Source of the DNA: Leptobacterium_A meishanense
GTDB lineage: Bacteria; Bacteroidota; Bacteroidia; Flavobacteriales; Flavobacteriaceae
Assembly (NCBI RefSeq): GCF_037645805.1
Contig: NZ_JBBEXE010000005.1
Location: 248,001-312,000, forward strand
Reading direction: 5' to 3'
DNA: 64,000 nt
Positions 16,528 through 25,640 of this stretch are shown piece after piece. The position numbers and the translations under genes were made by a program. Below the pieces are notes generated by a model. That model saw only the letters and a program-made list of their open reading frames with translations. It searched no databases and was not told where the DNA came from. Each line of letters begins with the position of its first letter. Position 1 is the stretch's first letter.

Positions 16528-19500
16528 TGTTTTTAAAATATGTCCGGACTTTCTCTTTATAAATTTGCCGCAAAGGTAATACTTGCCTGTTTAATATTTC
16601 AATAGTATTGAAAAAGGCTTTTTGATCTGGTGTCAAATCATCAACAGTGTTCGTGAAGTTTTTATTATTTGCTTTGCTCTCCCGTTCTTCTTTTTGCCCT
16701 TGTTGAAAATATGCGTTCTCCAATTTTAATAATTGGTGTTGAAGGCTCTGCATTTTCTGTAGTGTATTATTGTTAAACCCTTTTTCAAGCAACTCATCTT
16801 CTATATTCTCCATCTGTCTCAAAAGGTTTTCTGCTTGCCCTTTGGTTCCTTGTCCTTGTATGTTGTTAAGTTGCTTTTCTAAAGCATCCCTAATTTGTTG
16901 TTGTTGTTTGAATATTTCATACAGTTCTTCTGAAATTCGTTCTCCTTCACCATAACGGCCTTCTGTCCCTTTGCCTTCCTTAGCACCTTTCCCTTGTTCC
17001 TTTTCTCCTGATTTTGGTTCCTTCCCTCCTTCATTTATGCCTTTCTCCATTTGTTGGTTGAGTTCTTCCTGGCTCTGAATAATATCCGGGAGCTGCATAC
17101 CTCCGCCGCCGCCTCCAGGGCTTCCATTAAGGCTTTGTTGAAGATTGTCCAGGACATTGCTTAAAAAGTCTGCTAATGTATTTACAGAGGTTAGTGCATA
17201 TTGTTGGTTAGCAATCCCTTGATAAATTTGTCCTTGTGCAAGTCGCTCAAGTGCTTTATCAATATTGAAATATGTGTTTGTAATTTCTTTGTTCACAACC
17301 TCAGCTATTTCCGGACGTCTCAGAGAAAGTGCAAAAAGACTATCATCAACATGCCTGAAAAGTTCCCGTAATTCATTTTGGCGTCTCAGCCGTTCAGCAA
17401 ATATAGCATCTGTATCATCCAAGTTAGAAAAGTCATCAAAAAGCGCCTCCTGATCAAACGAAAACAATACAAGGTTATCCAGTATTTGCCTAAGTGCTTC
17501 TGCATCTTCTGTTGCTCCATTTGCTCCGGCTTGTTGCATTTGTTGTTGCATCATATCGCTTAGCTGTTTCATTTTCTTAGCGGCATTTTTCTGATTGTTC
17601 TGAGCTTTTTGTTGTTCTGTGTTTTGGTCATTTAAAGAAGGATCTCTTTCATGTTCTTGCAGGTTTTCTTTTGCTTCTTTTTGTTCTTTTTCTATTTGCT
17701 TTTCAAGATCGGTATCCCTCTCTAAATCATAGGGTTTTTTAAGATCTTCATTATCTTTCTCTAATTGTTCTATCTGGTTTTTAAGCTCTTCAAACGTACT
17801 GTTTAATGAATCTTGTTTTTTCGTATTATTCTCTTTTCCTTCTTTGTTGCTTAGTTCCTTTTGTTTTTCAGAAAGTTTGTTAAGGTCATTTTTTATTTTC
17901 TCTGTTTTGGCAGAAACATAATACCGCTTTGTGAGTTCTAAAATTTGCTCTGCATTTCTTTTACTATTTTGTTGCTTTTTGGCAAGCATCTCTAAACGCT
18001 TGGTTAGCTCTTCATTGTTAATTTTATCTGTTAGTTCTTTAAGTTCTTCTAAAAACTTTTCATTTTTTTCTATTTCTTTTTGTTGGCGTTCTAATCGTTC
18101 TTGTAAAAGCTTTTTATATTCCTCATCTATTTTTTCTTCTTTCTGAAATGTTTCCAGATTTTCTTGCAGCGTTTTATTAAAGTTCTTCATAAGCGCTTCT
18201 TGTTGTTCCTGTCTTTGAAGAAAATTAGCTAGTTTTTTTCTATCATCATATGATCTTTCTTTGGTCTGTTTTTGAGCATTTGTAATGTCTTTTAATTCTT
18301 CTGCTTGTTTTTCAATGGCTTCAATTGTATTGTTTACATTGGTAATTGCTTCTTTTTGCTGCTTTAGTTGCTGCTCTTTTATCTCGGATTCAGATAATTT
18401 TCTATACGTATATGTTTGTGATTTTGTTTTTTTACCTCCGCGAATAGCATCATTGTCCGTTACTTCAAAATAAAATTCATAACTAACCCCTTCTTTTAAT
18501 TCAACCTGATTAGGAAAGCTATAAGAAAACTGTTCAAAATCTGATTTGCCTATCTTAATAGGTTGTTTGCTTTCTATTTCTTTTCCCTTTTCATAGTATA
18601 CCACTTGGAGTCCTGATAATCCATAGTCATCTGTTGCTTGTCCTACAAAAAACAGTTGGTGTTGTCCTAAAGTATCTGTTTGCGACATTATTTCAAGTTC
18701 CGGATATGCATCTTTAATTACCCGTAGGCTATAATTTAATTGTTCATGGTTTTCTATGTTTTGATTGCTCGTGCTTATTTGATAATCCGTATCATTAAAA
18801 ACCTGTTTTGCTATAGAAAAATTAGTCCCAGTATTTAGAAACATTGCTACTGTGTCCGGTAAATGAAGCGACACCTTTTTTGTTTGTTTAGTGTTTAATT
18901 TCCATTTTATTGTTGTTCCTTCCGGCACAATGGCATTTCCGGTTCCTTTTATTTCTTCATCTTGTTTTTTAGTGTATGAGGGATAATCCAACGTCATTTC
19001 AAACCCTGTTAATACAGGAACTTCTAAAACGTCTATAGTGTATGGGCGGGACTGGATTCCATTTGCAGAAAGGAAAAATGTTGCTGGTTTTTGCAGTTGT
19101 GAGAATGTATATTCAAAAACCCCCGGGGCTTTATTTTGAAGAAAATAGGTTTCGTTTTCAAGATGAATTTGTGCATCAGAAGGAATTATGTCTCCCCTTG
19201 TCTGTATACTTAATCTGTATTCTTTATTTTGAAATGATTGCAGGCTATCATTCAACAAATAGAAATAAAATGGGGCAGGGGGTTCATATGCTATGTTATA
19301 ATTAACCACGCGCTTATAACTAGACGAAAAAAGCATACTGTTTCCGGAAGCCCAAACGCTAATAATAATCAAAACTGGCAATGCGATATATTTTACATAT
19401 TTGATGTTTTTTTTAAAATCGATTGCCACGTTAAAAGGGATAGGTCGTAATGATGAAGATTTCTGTTCTATACTGGCCAATAATAAATCTGACTTTTCTT

Positions 19501-19858
19501 TTTGGCCTTTTTCTGAAAGCTGAAGTATATTTAATAGTTTATCGTCCACTTCTTTAAAGTGCCTTCCTATATATTTTGCTGCTTCTTTTTGGGTTATCCC
19601 ATTCCTTAATCTTAGAATCTTGAAAATGGGAATTGCTATAAGTTTTAAAAACAAAAAAAATTCTATCCCAATGAAAGCCCAAAAAAGTATTGCCCTTCCT
19701 GTTTTTGAAAGCCATAGAAAATATTCTATGAACAATGTTAAAAGAAAATACATGAGCCCTATGGCAAAAAACAGCATAATTCCTTTGAACAATTCATTGG
19801 TATAATATTTTGTGATGAATTGTTCTAATTTCTTTTGTATGGTTGAAAATGCCTTCAA
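16520..19858 (-). CDS. DUF4175 family large membrane protein
   Basis: A 1112-residue protein that I recognise as the Bacteroidetes DUF4175 family. Two membrane segments lie near residues 25-75 and a third near 155-172. A periplasmic beta-rich region follows (about 175-490). A very long K/E/Q-rich coiled-coil region covers about 495-780. After it come a compact helical part, a Gly-rich link (GSPGGGGGGMQLPD near 915) and more charged coils to the end. Its function is unknown; the coils suggest a scaffold or stalk at the membrane. It is the first gene of a compact minus-strand unit with ybeY and mnmG. Confidence 0.8.
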   Translation of the reverse strand: MKAFSTIQKKLEQFITKYYTNELFKGIMLFFAIGLMYFLLTLFIEYFLWLSKTGRAILFWAFIGIEFFLFLKLIAIPIFKILRLRNGITQKEAAKYIGRHFKEVDDKLLNILQLSEKGQKEKSDLLLASIEQKSSSLRPIPFNVAIDFKKNIKYVKYIALPVLIIISVWASGNSMLFSSSYKRVVNYNIAYEPPAPFYFYLLNDSLQSFQNKEYRLSIQTRGDIIPSDAQIHLENETYFLQNKAPGVFEYTFSQLQKPATFFLSANGIQSRPYTIDVLEVPVLTGFEMTLDYPSYTKKQDEEIKGTGNAIVPEGTTIKWKLNTKQTKKVSLHLPDTVAMFLNTGTNFSIAKQVFNDTDYQISTSNQNIENHEQLNYSLRVIKDAYPELEIMSQTDTLGQHQLFFVGQATDDYGLSGLQVVYYEKGKEIESKQPIKIGKSDFEQFSYSFPNQVELKEGVSYEFYFEVTDNDAIRGGKKTKSQTYTYRKLSESEIKEQQLKQQKEAITNVNNTIEAIEKQAEELKDITNAQKQTKERSYDDRKKLANFLQRQEQQEALMKNFNKTLQENLETFQKEEKIDEEYKKLLQERLERQQKEIEKNEKFLEELKELTDKINNEELTKRLEMLAKKQQNSKRNAEQILELTKRYYVSAKTEKIKNDLNKLSEKQKELSNKEGKENNTKKQDSLNSTFEELKNQIEQLEKDNEDLKKPYDLERDTDLEKQIEKEQKEAKENLQEHERDPSLNDQNTEQQKAQNNQKNAAKKMKQLSDMMQQQMQQAGANGATEDAEALRQILDNLVLFSFDQEALFDDFSNLDDTDAIFAERLRRQNELRELFRHVDDSLFALSLRRPEIAEVVNKEITNTYFNIDKALERLAQGQIYQGIANQQYALTSVNTLADFLSNVLDNLQQSLNGSPGGGGGGMQLPDIIQSQEELNQQMEKGINEGGKEPKSGEKEQGKGAKEGKGTEGRYGEGERISEELYEIFKQQQQIRDALEKQLNNIQGQGTKGQAENLLRQMENIEDELLEKGFNNNTLQKMQSLQHQLLKLENAYFQQGQKEERESKANNKNFTNTVDDLTPDQKAFFNTIEILNRQVLPLRQIYKEKVRTYFKNND

Positions 19859-19919
19859 AATAAGCTTGTTAACAGATATGACTTATAAAACTACAATTTT
19901 ATTTTCAGACCTTTTTCGT

Positions 19920-19927
19920 TAAATTTG
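19920..19927 (+). promoter_or_regulatory. Candidate -7 promoter element for the AlkB-like gene
   Basis: TAAATTTG is a perfect TAnnTTTG match 24 bp upstream of the start codon, in the 93-bp gap between the divergent DUF4175 and AlkB-like genes. No TTG lies at the ideal -33 distance. Confidence 0.45.
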
Positions 19928-19951
19928 ATAAGATGTTGTTAAAGTTTATTT

Positions 19952-20998
19952 ATGAAGGATTTAAAGTATTTAGCTGCCTTCTCTATTCCCGCCGTAGCGT
20001 TAATGGCCTTACAGCTTAAGGGATATTATGCATACTCAACTGTTATCTATGCTTTTGGAGTTATTCCTGTTTTAGAGTTGTTATTTCCGCAAGACTCACG
20101 AAACTTGTCTGAAGAAGAAAAAGAGAAAAAAGCTAAAAATTTATTGTTTGACTGGCTCTTATATCTCAACATCCCTTTCGTTTATGGGATTTCAATTTAT
20201 ACGCTTATTGATTTAACCAACAATTCTTATGCGCTCTTTGAGATTATTGGGCTTATTTTGTCTTGTGGAATTGTCATTGGCTCAAATGGAATTAACGTAG
20301 CACATGAGCTTGGCCATCGGCAAAATAAAACAGCGCAAACCCTAGCAAAGCTATTGCTTATACCTGCTTTGTATATGCACTTTTATATTGAGCATAATTT
20401 TGGCCATCATCTCAATGCCGCAACCAAAGAAGACCCTGCTACTGCGAAATATAAACAAAGTGTTTACGCTTTTTGGATTACCTCTGTCTTAAAACAATAC
20501 ATTAGTGCCTGGCATATTCAAAAAAATCTTCTTGAACGAATTGGCCATTCTTTTTTATCTCCTAAAAATGATATGTTTTGGTTTACCTTAATACAGGCCG
20601 CCTTCATGGGGATTGTATTTTTGTTTTTTGGCTGGTATGGTGTGCTAATTGTTTTTACGGTGGCCATCGTAGGCATCCTTCTCTTGGAAACTATTAATTA
20701 TATTGAACATTACGGGTTGATACGAAAAAGGCTTGCTTCAGGTCGGTATGAACGTGTACAGGAAATCCACTCATGGAACTCAAACCACATCATTGGAAGA
20801 ATTGTTTTATACGAACTTACAAGGCATAGTGACCACCATTATAAAGCAAACAAAAAATACCAATTGCTTGACTATCATCAAACAAGTCCTGAAATGCCTT
20901 ATGGATATCCTACTTCTATGGTAATGGCACTAATTCCCCCTTTGTGGTTTAGAGTTATGAACAAGCGCATTCCCAAAGATATGAAAGGCGCTACATGA
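19952..20998 (+). CDS. alkB: AlkB-type membrane di-iron alkane/fatty-acyl hydroxylase
   Basis: A 348-residue integral membrane protein with the complete set of His boxes of alkane 1-monooxygenases: HELGHR near 117, EHNFGHH near 146, NYIEHYGL near 249 and RHSDHH near 291. Hydrophobic helices surround the boxes (about 10-50, 70-115, 205-245). Members insert oxygen at terminal carbons of alkanes or related chains using rubredoxin. No rubredoxin gene is nearby, so the natural substrate could be a lipid rather than a hydrocarbon fuel. It is slightly shorter than classical AlkB (about 400 residues). It appears monocistronic, 52 bp before gltX with its own promoter. Confidence 0.85.
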   Translation: MKDLKYLAAFSIPAVALMALQLKGYYAYSTVIYAFGVIPVLELLFPQDSRNLSEEEKEKKAKNLLFDWLLYLNIPFVYGISIYTLIDLTNNSYALFEIIGLILSCGIVIGSNGINVAHELGHRQNKTAQTLAKLLLIPALYMHFYIEHNFGHHLNAATKEDPATAKYKQSVYAFWITSVLKQYISAWHIQKNLLERIGHSFLSPKNDMFWFTLIQAAFMGIVFLFFGWYGVLIVFTVAIVGILLLETINYIEHYGLIRKRLASGRYERVQEIHSWNSNHIIGRIVLYELTRHSDHHYKANKKYQLLDYHQTSPEMPYGYPTSMVMALIPPLWFRVMNKRIPKDMKGAT

Positions 20999-21025
20999 GC
21001 TTCTTTATTTCTTTCGCAAACATTG

Positions 21026-21033
21026 TATATTTG
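21026..21033 (+). promoter_or_regulatory. Candidate gltX -7 promoter element
   Basis: TATATTTG is a perfect TAnnTTTG element 17 bp upstream of the gltX start codon, predicting a very short leader. Confidence 0.5.
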
Positions 21034-21050
21034 CGTTCAAATTTTAAGAA

Positions 21051-22592
21051 ATGACCCAAAAAGTCAGAGTTCGTTTTGCACCAAGTCCAACAGGGCCTTT
21101 ACATATTGGAGGAGTCCGAACAGCTTTATTTAACTATCTGTTCGCAAAAAGCAACAAAGGCAGTTTTATTCTTCGTATTGAAGATACCGATCAAAACCGC
21201 TATGTAGAAGGGGCTGAAGATTATATTGTAAAAGCGCTTAAATGGTGCGGTATTTCTTTTGACGAAGGTCCAAATAAAAAAGATCCCGAAGTTGATTATG
21301 GCCCCTACCGGCAAAGTGAACGTACGCATATCTATAAAGAACATGTTGGTCTCCTATTGGAAAAAGGTAAAGCATACTATGCTTTTGATACTACCGAGGA
21401 ATTGGATGCACACAGAAAAAACCACGAAAAGAAAGGAAAAACTTTTGTTTATAATTGGCATAACCGATTAAAGCTAACTAACTCGCTTTCACTTTCAGAA
21501 AGTGAGGTGGCTAAAAAAATAGCGGCTGGCGAACCTTATGTTGTTCGTTTTAAGTCCCCAAAAGGGGAAAAACTCTTTTTAAATGATCTCATCCGAGAAC
21601 GTATTGTTATTGATACAAATGTCTTGGATGATAAAATACTTTTTAAAAGTGATGGTATGCCCACTTACCACCTTGCCAATGTTGTTGATGATTACTTAAT
21701 GAAAATAACGCATGTAATACGTGGTGAAGAATGGCTCCCTTCATTGCCCTTACATGTTTTGTTGTATGACGCCTTTGGTTGGGAAAAGCCTCAATTTGCA
21801 CATTTACCGCTTATTTTAAAGCCTTCAGGAAGCGGAAAACTTAGTAAACGGGACGGGGATAAATTAGGTTTTCCTGTTTTTCCGCTGAACTGGACAGATG
21901 CAGAAGGCAATATCTCAAAAGGCTATAAAGAAGCGGGTTATTTTCCGGAAGCCGTTGTGAATTTTTTGGCTCTACTAGGCTGGAACCCCGGTACAAAGCA
22001 AGAGTTATTCAACATGAATGAACTTATAAAAGCGTTTTCTATTGAAAACATTAACAAATCCGGAGCGCGTTTTGATCCGGAAAAAATAAAATGGTTCAAC
22101 CATCAATATTTTCAAACAAAAAGCAATGAAAAATTGGCAGAAGCTTTTATTCCCATAGTGAAACAAAAATCTAACAATGGAATTTCTCCCTATGGCCTAA
22201 AAGACAAAGACTATATTACCAAGGTTATTGCTTTAACAAAAGAGCGAGCAACATTTATAAACGACCTATGGGGGGTTGCTGATTTCTTTTTTATCCGGCC
22301 TCAAAAGTATGATGAAAAAGCTGTTAAAAAGCAATGGAAAGCAGACACCCCAAGGATTATGGAAGATCTTAGCATCCTTTTAAAAGCTTCAACTAAGTTT
22401 AATTCTGAATATCTTGAGTTTCTTGTAAAGCAGTGGATTCAAGAAAAGGGGTTTAGTTTCGGTCAAGTAATGGCTCCTTTTCGATTGGCTTTGGTGGGTG
22501 CATTAAAAGGCCCTCATGTTTTTGATATTGCTTCTTTATTAGGCAAAGAAGAAACTATCGGCCGTATCAAAAATGCTGTCAGAGTGTTGTAA
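21051..22592 (+). CDS. gltX: Glutamyl-tRNA synthetase
   Basis: A 513-residue class I aminoacyl-tRNA synthetase. The HIGH signature is in PSPTGPLHIGGVRTALFNYL near residue 12. IEDTDQNRY follows near 43, VDDYLMKITHVIRGEEWLPS lies near 210, and the KMSKS loop is present as KLSKRDGDKLG near 265. The C-terminal helical anticodon-binding domain ends in the usual LGKEETIGRIKNA. It charges tRNA-Glu. Because glnS is also present nearby, the protein need not charge tRNA-Gln. The start follows a TATATTTG promoter. Confidence 0.97.
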   Translation: MTQKVRVRFAPSPTGPLHIGGVRTALFNYLFAKSNKGSFILRIEDTDQNRYVEGAEDYIVKALKWCGISFDEGPNKKDPEVDYGPYRQSERTHIYKEHVGLLLEKGKAYYAFDTTEELDAHRKNHEKKGKTFVYNWHNRLKLTNSLSLSESEVAKKIAAGEPYVVRFKSPKGEKLFLNDLIRERIVIDTNVLDDKILFKSDGMPTYHLANVVDDYLMKITHVIRGEEWLPSLPLHVLLYDAFGWEKPQFAHLPLILKPSGSGKLSKRDGDKLGFPVFPLNWTDAEGNISKGYKEAGYFPEAVVNFLALLGWNPGTKQELFNMNELIKAFSIENINKSGARFDPEKIKWFNHQYFQTKSNEKLAEAFIPIVKQKSNNGISPYGLKDKDYITKVIALTKERATFINDLWGVADFFFIRPQKYDEKAVKKQWKADTPRIMEDLSILLKASTKFNSEYLEFLVKQWIQEKGFSFGQVMAPFRLALVGALKGPHVFDIASLLGKEETIGRIKNAVRVL

Positions 22593-22669
22593 TATTCCTG
22601 TTCTCGAAGTACTCATTATTCAATGACTTTTATTACCTTCACAGGAAAATCTTTTAAAAATCAAAAGCT

Positions 22670-23605
22670 ATGTCTGTATCAGTACTATACTTAATCCCCT
22701 TATTTTTTATTGGTTTTATCATCTTGCTTTCTTCTTTCTTCATTGTAAAGCAACAAACCTCTGCTATTATTGAACGTTTCGGAAAATTTCACAGCATTCG
22801 AAATTCGGGGCTACAACTCAAAATACCTATCGTTGACCGAATTGCTACCCGAATGAGTTTAAAAATTCAACAATTAGACGTCATTGTAGAAACTAAAACG
22901 TTAGACGATGTGTTCGTAAAGCTAAAAGTCTCTGTACAATATGTTGTTATCAAGGAAAAGGTATATGAGGCTTTTTATAAATTAGAATATCCACACGATC
23001 AAATCACTTCATATGTTTTTGATGTGGTTAGGGCCGAAGTTCCAAAAATGAAGCTTGATGATGTTTTTGTAAAAAAAGATGACATTGCTATTGCCGTAAA
23101 ACGGGAACTACAGGAAGCCATGCTAGATTATGGCTATGATATTATCAAAACACTGGTAACAGATATTGATCCTGATGCACAGGTAAAAAATGCCATGAAC
23201 CGTATCAATGCTTCCGAACGTGAAAAAATTGCTGCACAATTTGAAGGGGATGCTGCCCGTATCCTTATTGTAGAAAAAGCTAAGGCAGAGGCAGAAAGCA
23301 AACGCTTACAAGGGCAAGGGATTGCAGACCAGCGTAGGGAAATTGCACGCGGGTTGGAAGAGTCTGTAGAGGTGCTAAACAAAGTGGGTATCAACTCTCA
23401 AGAGGCTTCTGCACTAATCGTGGTAACACAACACTATGATACTTTACAGGCCATTGGTGAAGAAACCAACAGCAATCTTATTTTATTGCCCAATTCTCCA
23501 CAGGCAGGAAGTGACATGCTAAACAATATGGTAGCTTCTTTTACCGCCAGTAACCAGATTGGTGAGGCCATGAAAAAACATAATAAGGAAAAGAGTGAGG
23601 AATAG
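22670..23605 (+). CDS. SPFH/stomatin-like membrane protease-associated protein
   Basis: A 311-residue protein with one N-terminal membrane helix (about 5-27). A prohibitin/stomatin (SPFH) domain follows: VKQQTSAIIERFGKFHSIRNSGL near 26, IQQLDVIVETKTLDDVFV near 65, and AFYKLEYPHDQITSYVFDVVRAEVPKM near 100. After it comes a coiled coil rich in Ala and Glu (AEAESKRLQGQGIADQRREIARGLEE near 206). Such proteins form large rings at membranes and often regulate proteases or microdomains. It resembles QmcA/slipin. It lies 77 bp after gltX, possibly on the same transcript, and is closed by a strong terminator. Confidence 0.88.
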   Translation: MSVSVLYLIPLFFIGFIILLSSFFIVKQQTSAIIERFGKFHSIRNSGLQLKIPIVDRIATRMSLKIQQLDVIVETKTLDDVFVKLKVSVQYVVIKEKVYEAFYKLEYPHDQITSYVFDVVRAEVPKMKLDDVFVKKDDIAIAVKRELQEAMLDYGYDIIKTLVTDIDPDAQVKNAMNRINASEREKIAAQFEGDAARILIVEKAKAEAESKRLQGQGIADQRREIARGLEESVEVLNKVGINSQEASALIVVTQHYDTLQAIGEETNSNLILLPNSPQAGSDMLNNMVASFTASNQIGEAMKKHNKEKSEE

Positions 23606-23634
23606 CTCTATTTAACTTTTTGGTTCCATATATC

Positions 23635-23660
23635 AACCCTGAAAGTTTTCAGGGTTTTTT
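23635..23660 (+). terminator. Intrinsic terminator after the SPFH gene
   Basis: AACCCTGAAA (23635-23644) pairs with TTTCAGGGTT (23647-23656), a 10-bp stem with a minimal loop, followed by TTTT. It lies between convergent genes. The left flank has few As, so it should work mainly for the plus strand, although the stop codon of glnS overlaps its T-run. Confidence 0.8.
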
Positions 23661-25347
23661 ATTCTTGTTTTTCCTGTAGCTTTGCCCACGTATCGCGCAA
23701 TCCAACGGTTTTATTAAGCACTTGTTTTTGGGTCGTACTATCAGTATCTACACAAAAATATCCTAATCGCTGGAATTGAAAATGTGACCCTGGTTTACTA
23801 TTTTCCATACTAGGCTCTATGTATCCTGTAATTGTTTTTAAGGAATTTTTGTTGATGAATTCCATAAAGTCTTTGTCTTTATGAGTATCTGGAGACGGGT
23901 CTGTAAACAACCGGTCATATATACGGATTTCTGCTTCTTTTGCATGAGCTACCGATACCCAATGTAACGTTCCCTTTACCTTTCGCATGCTTGCTTCAGT
24001 TCCGCTGCCACTTTTGCTATTTTCATCATAAGTACAATGGATTTCTATGATGTTTCCTGCTGCATTTTTTACACAATCATTGGCCTTAATGATATACGCA
24101 TTTTTTAAACGGACTTCGCCTCCTAATTTCAATCGAAAAAATTTACGGTTCGCCTCTTCTCTAAAATCTTCACGCTCAATATAAAGCTCCCTAGAAAAAG
24201 GAACTTTTCTGTAGCCTGCACTTTCATCTTCCGGATTGTTTTCTGCTTCCAGCCATTCTTCTTTATCTTCAGCGTAATTGGTTATAATTACTTTTACGGG
24301 ATCTAATACTGCCATTACCCGAGGGGCTTTTTTATTAAGGTCTTCCCGAACACAAAACTCTAATAGCGACACATCTATAAGGTTTTCCCGTTTAGCAATT
24401 CCAATAGTATCTGCAAAATTGCGGATCGAAGCAGGCGTATACCCTCTTCTGCGTAAACCTGAAATAGTCGGCATTCTGGGGTCATCCCATCCCGATACAA
24501 CTCCTTCTTCCACTAATTTTAACAGTTTTCGTTTGCTGACAACGGTATGACTAAGGTTTCTTCGGGCAAATTCACGCTGTTTTGGCTTTACTAGGCTATC
24601 ATCATAAATTTGCAACAAAAACCAATTGTAAAGCTCCCTATGGGGCAAGAACTCCAGTGTGCATAGTGAATGGCTCACTTGTTCTATATAATCACTTTCG
24701 CCATGTGCCCAGTCGTACATAGGGTAAATGCACCATTCATTTTCTGTTCTATGATGCAATTTATGTAGGATTCGGTACATTATAGGATCGCGCATCAACA
24801 TATTGGGAGAGGCCATATCAATTTTAGCGCGTAATACGTGGGTGCCGCTATCAAAAGCACCTCCTCGCATTTGTTCAAATAGCTTCAAGTTTTCTTCCTT
24901 TGATCGGTTTCGATATGGGCTTTCTGTTCCTGAATGGGTAGGGGTTCCTTTTTGTGCTGCAATTTCTTCAGAGGTTTGGCTATCTACATAGGCTTTTCCT
25001 TTTTCAATGAGCATTATGGCCCAGTCATAAAGTTGTTGAAAATAGTCCGATGCATAGCATTCCTTGTCCCACTTATATCCTAGCCATGCTACATCTTGTT
25101 TAATAACTTCTACGTATGCTGTTTCTTCTTTTGCCGGATTTGTATCGTCAAATCGAAGATTGACAGGTGCATTGTATTGAATCCCAAGGCCAAAATTTAA
25201 ACATATAGCACTCGCATGACCAATATGTAGATATCCATTAGGCTCCGGCGGAAAACGGAATCGTAATTTTGTATTCGGAAAACCATTTTTAAGGTCTTCT
25301 TCTATGATATTCTCTATGAAATTAAGTGATCGTTCCTCTTTTGTCAT
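23659..25347 (-). CDS. glnS: Glutaminyl-tRNA synthetase
   Basis: A 562-residue class I synthetase. FPPEPNGYLHIGHASAI near 29-45 carries the HIGH signature, with FDDTNPAKEE near 65, YDWAHGESDYIEQVSHSLCT near 207, and the KMSKS-type loop VVSKRKLL near 270. The beta-barrel anticodon-binding part (MRKVKGTLHWVS, YDRLFTDPSPD) is present to the end. It charges tRNA-Gln directly, so this organism need not depend on the transamidation route for Gln-tRNA. It is a monocistron by position, with its promoter region shared with the spr operon upstream gap. Confidence 0.97.
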   Translation of the reverse strand: MTKEERSLNFIENIIEEDLKNGFPNTKLRFRFPPEPNGYLHIGHASAICLNFGLGIQYNAPVNLRFDDTNPAKEETAYVEVIKQDVAWLGYKWDKECYASDYFQQLYDWAIMLIEKGKAYVDSQTSEEIAAQKGTPTHSGTESPYRNRSKEENLKLFEQMRGGAFDSGTHVLRAKIDMASPNMLMRDPIMYRILHKLHHRTENEWCIYPMYDWAHGESDYIEQVSHSLCTLEFLPHRELYNWFLLQIYDDSLVKPKQREFARRNLSHTVVSKRKLLKLVEEGVVSGWDDPRMPTISGLRRRGYTPASIRNFADTIGIAKRENLIDVSLLEFCVREDLNKKAPRVMAVLDPVKVIITNYAEDKEEWLEAENNPEDESAGYRKVPFSRELYIEREDFREEANRKFFRLKLGGEVRLKNAYIIKANDCVKNAAGNIIEIHCTYDENSKSGSGTEASMRKVKGTLHWVSVAHAKEAEIRIYDRLFTDPSPDTHKDKDFMEFINKNSLKTITGYIEPSMENSKPGSHFQFQRLGYFCVDTDSTTQKQVLNKTVGLRDTWAKLQEKQE

Positions 25348-25451
25348 GTTATTTGTAAAAATTAGCGTAAAAATACGAAAAAGACTATGCTTTATGTTGT
25401 ATAAAATGATTTTTCGAGTGCCTTATTTGAAAAAGAGAGACAACACCTCTC

Positions 25452-25524
25452 TTGTTAATAGTGGCGGTTATTTTGTTAATATCCCTCCTTGCTTTTGTTA
25501 ATTATCTCTTCTTTGTTTGTTAAT
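25452..25524 (+). promoter_or_regulatory. Array of four direct TTGTTAAT motifs upstream of the spr operon
   Basis: TTGTTAAT occurs at 25452-25459, 25473-25480, 25495-25502 and 25517-25524, all in the same orientation with starts 21, 22 and 22 bp apart, i.e. about two helical turns. The last copy ends 116 bp before the sprC start. The core GTTAAT and the 21-22-bp period fit the direct-repeat logic of LytTR-type regulators (GTTN[AG][TG], 12-13-bp spacers), although the bases before GTT do not match that consensus. The 293-bp gap 25348-25640 contains no clear TAnnTTTG promoter. Confidence 0.6.
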
Positions 25525-25640
25525 ATTTTCATCTTCATGAGGCTGTTCAACGATATTTTATGTGCTTAATCTGTCTTTTAGAGGACTTTAAAACTTTTTT
25601 GTTTTTTTTATTCTCCAAATCAACAACAACCTAACCTATT

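Noticed and set aside
16520..19858. Plus-strand frames inside the DUF4175 gene (Ser/Cys/Leu-rich)
   Set aside because: Composition is the complement of the Glu/Lys/Gln-rich coiled-coil codons; there is no independent support.
25452..25524. TTGTTAAT array as a CRISPR
   Set aside because: Repeats are only 8 bp with about 14-bp spacers, and there are no cas genes; a regulatory array fits better.
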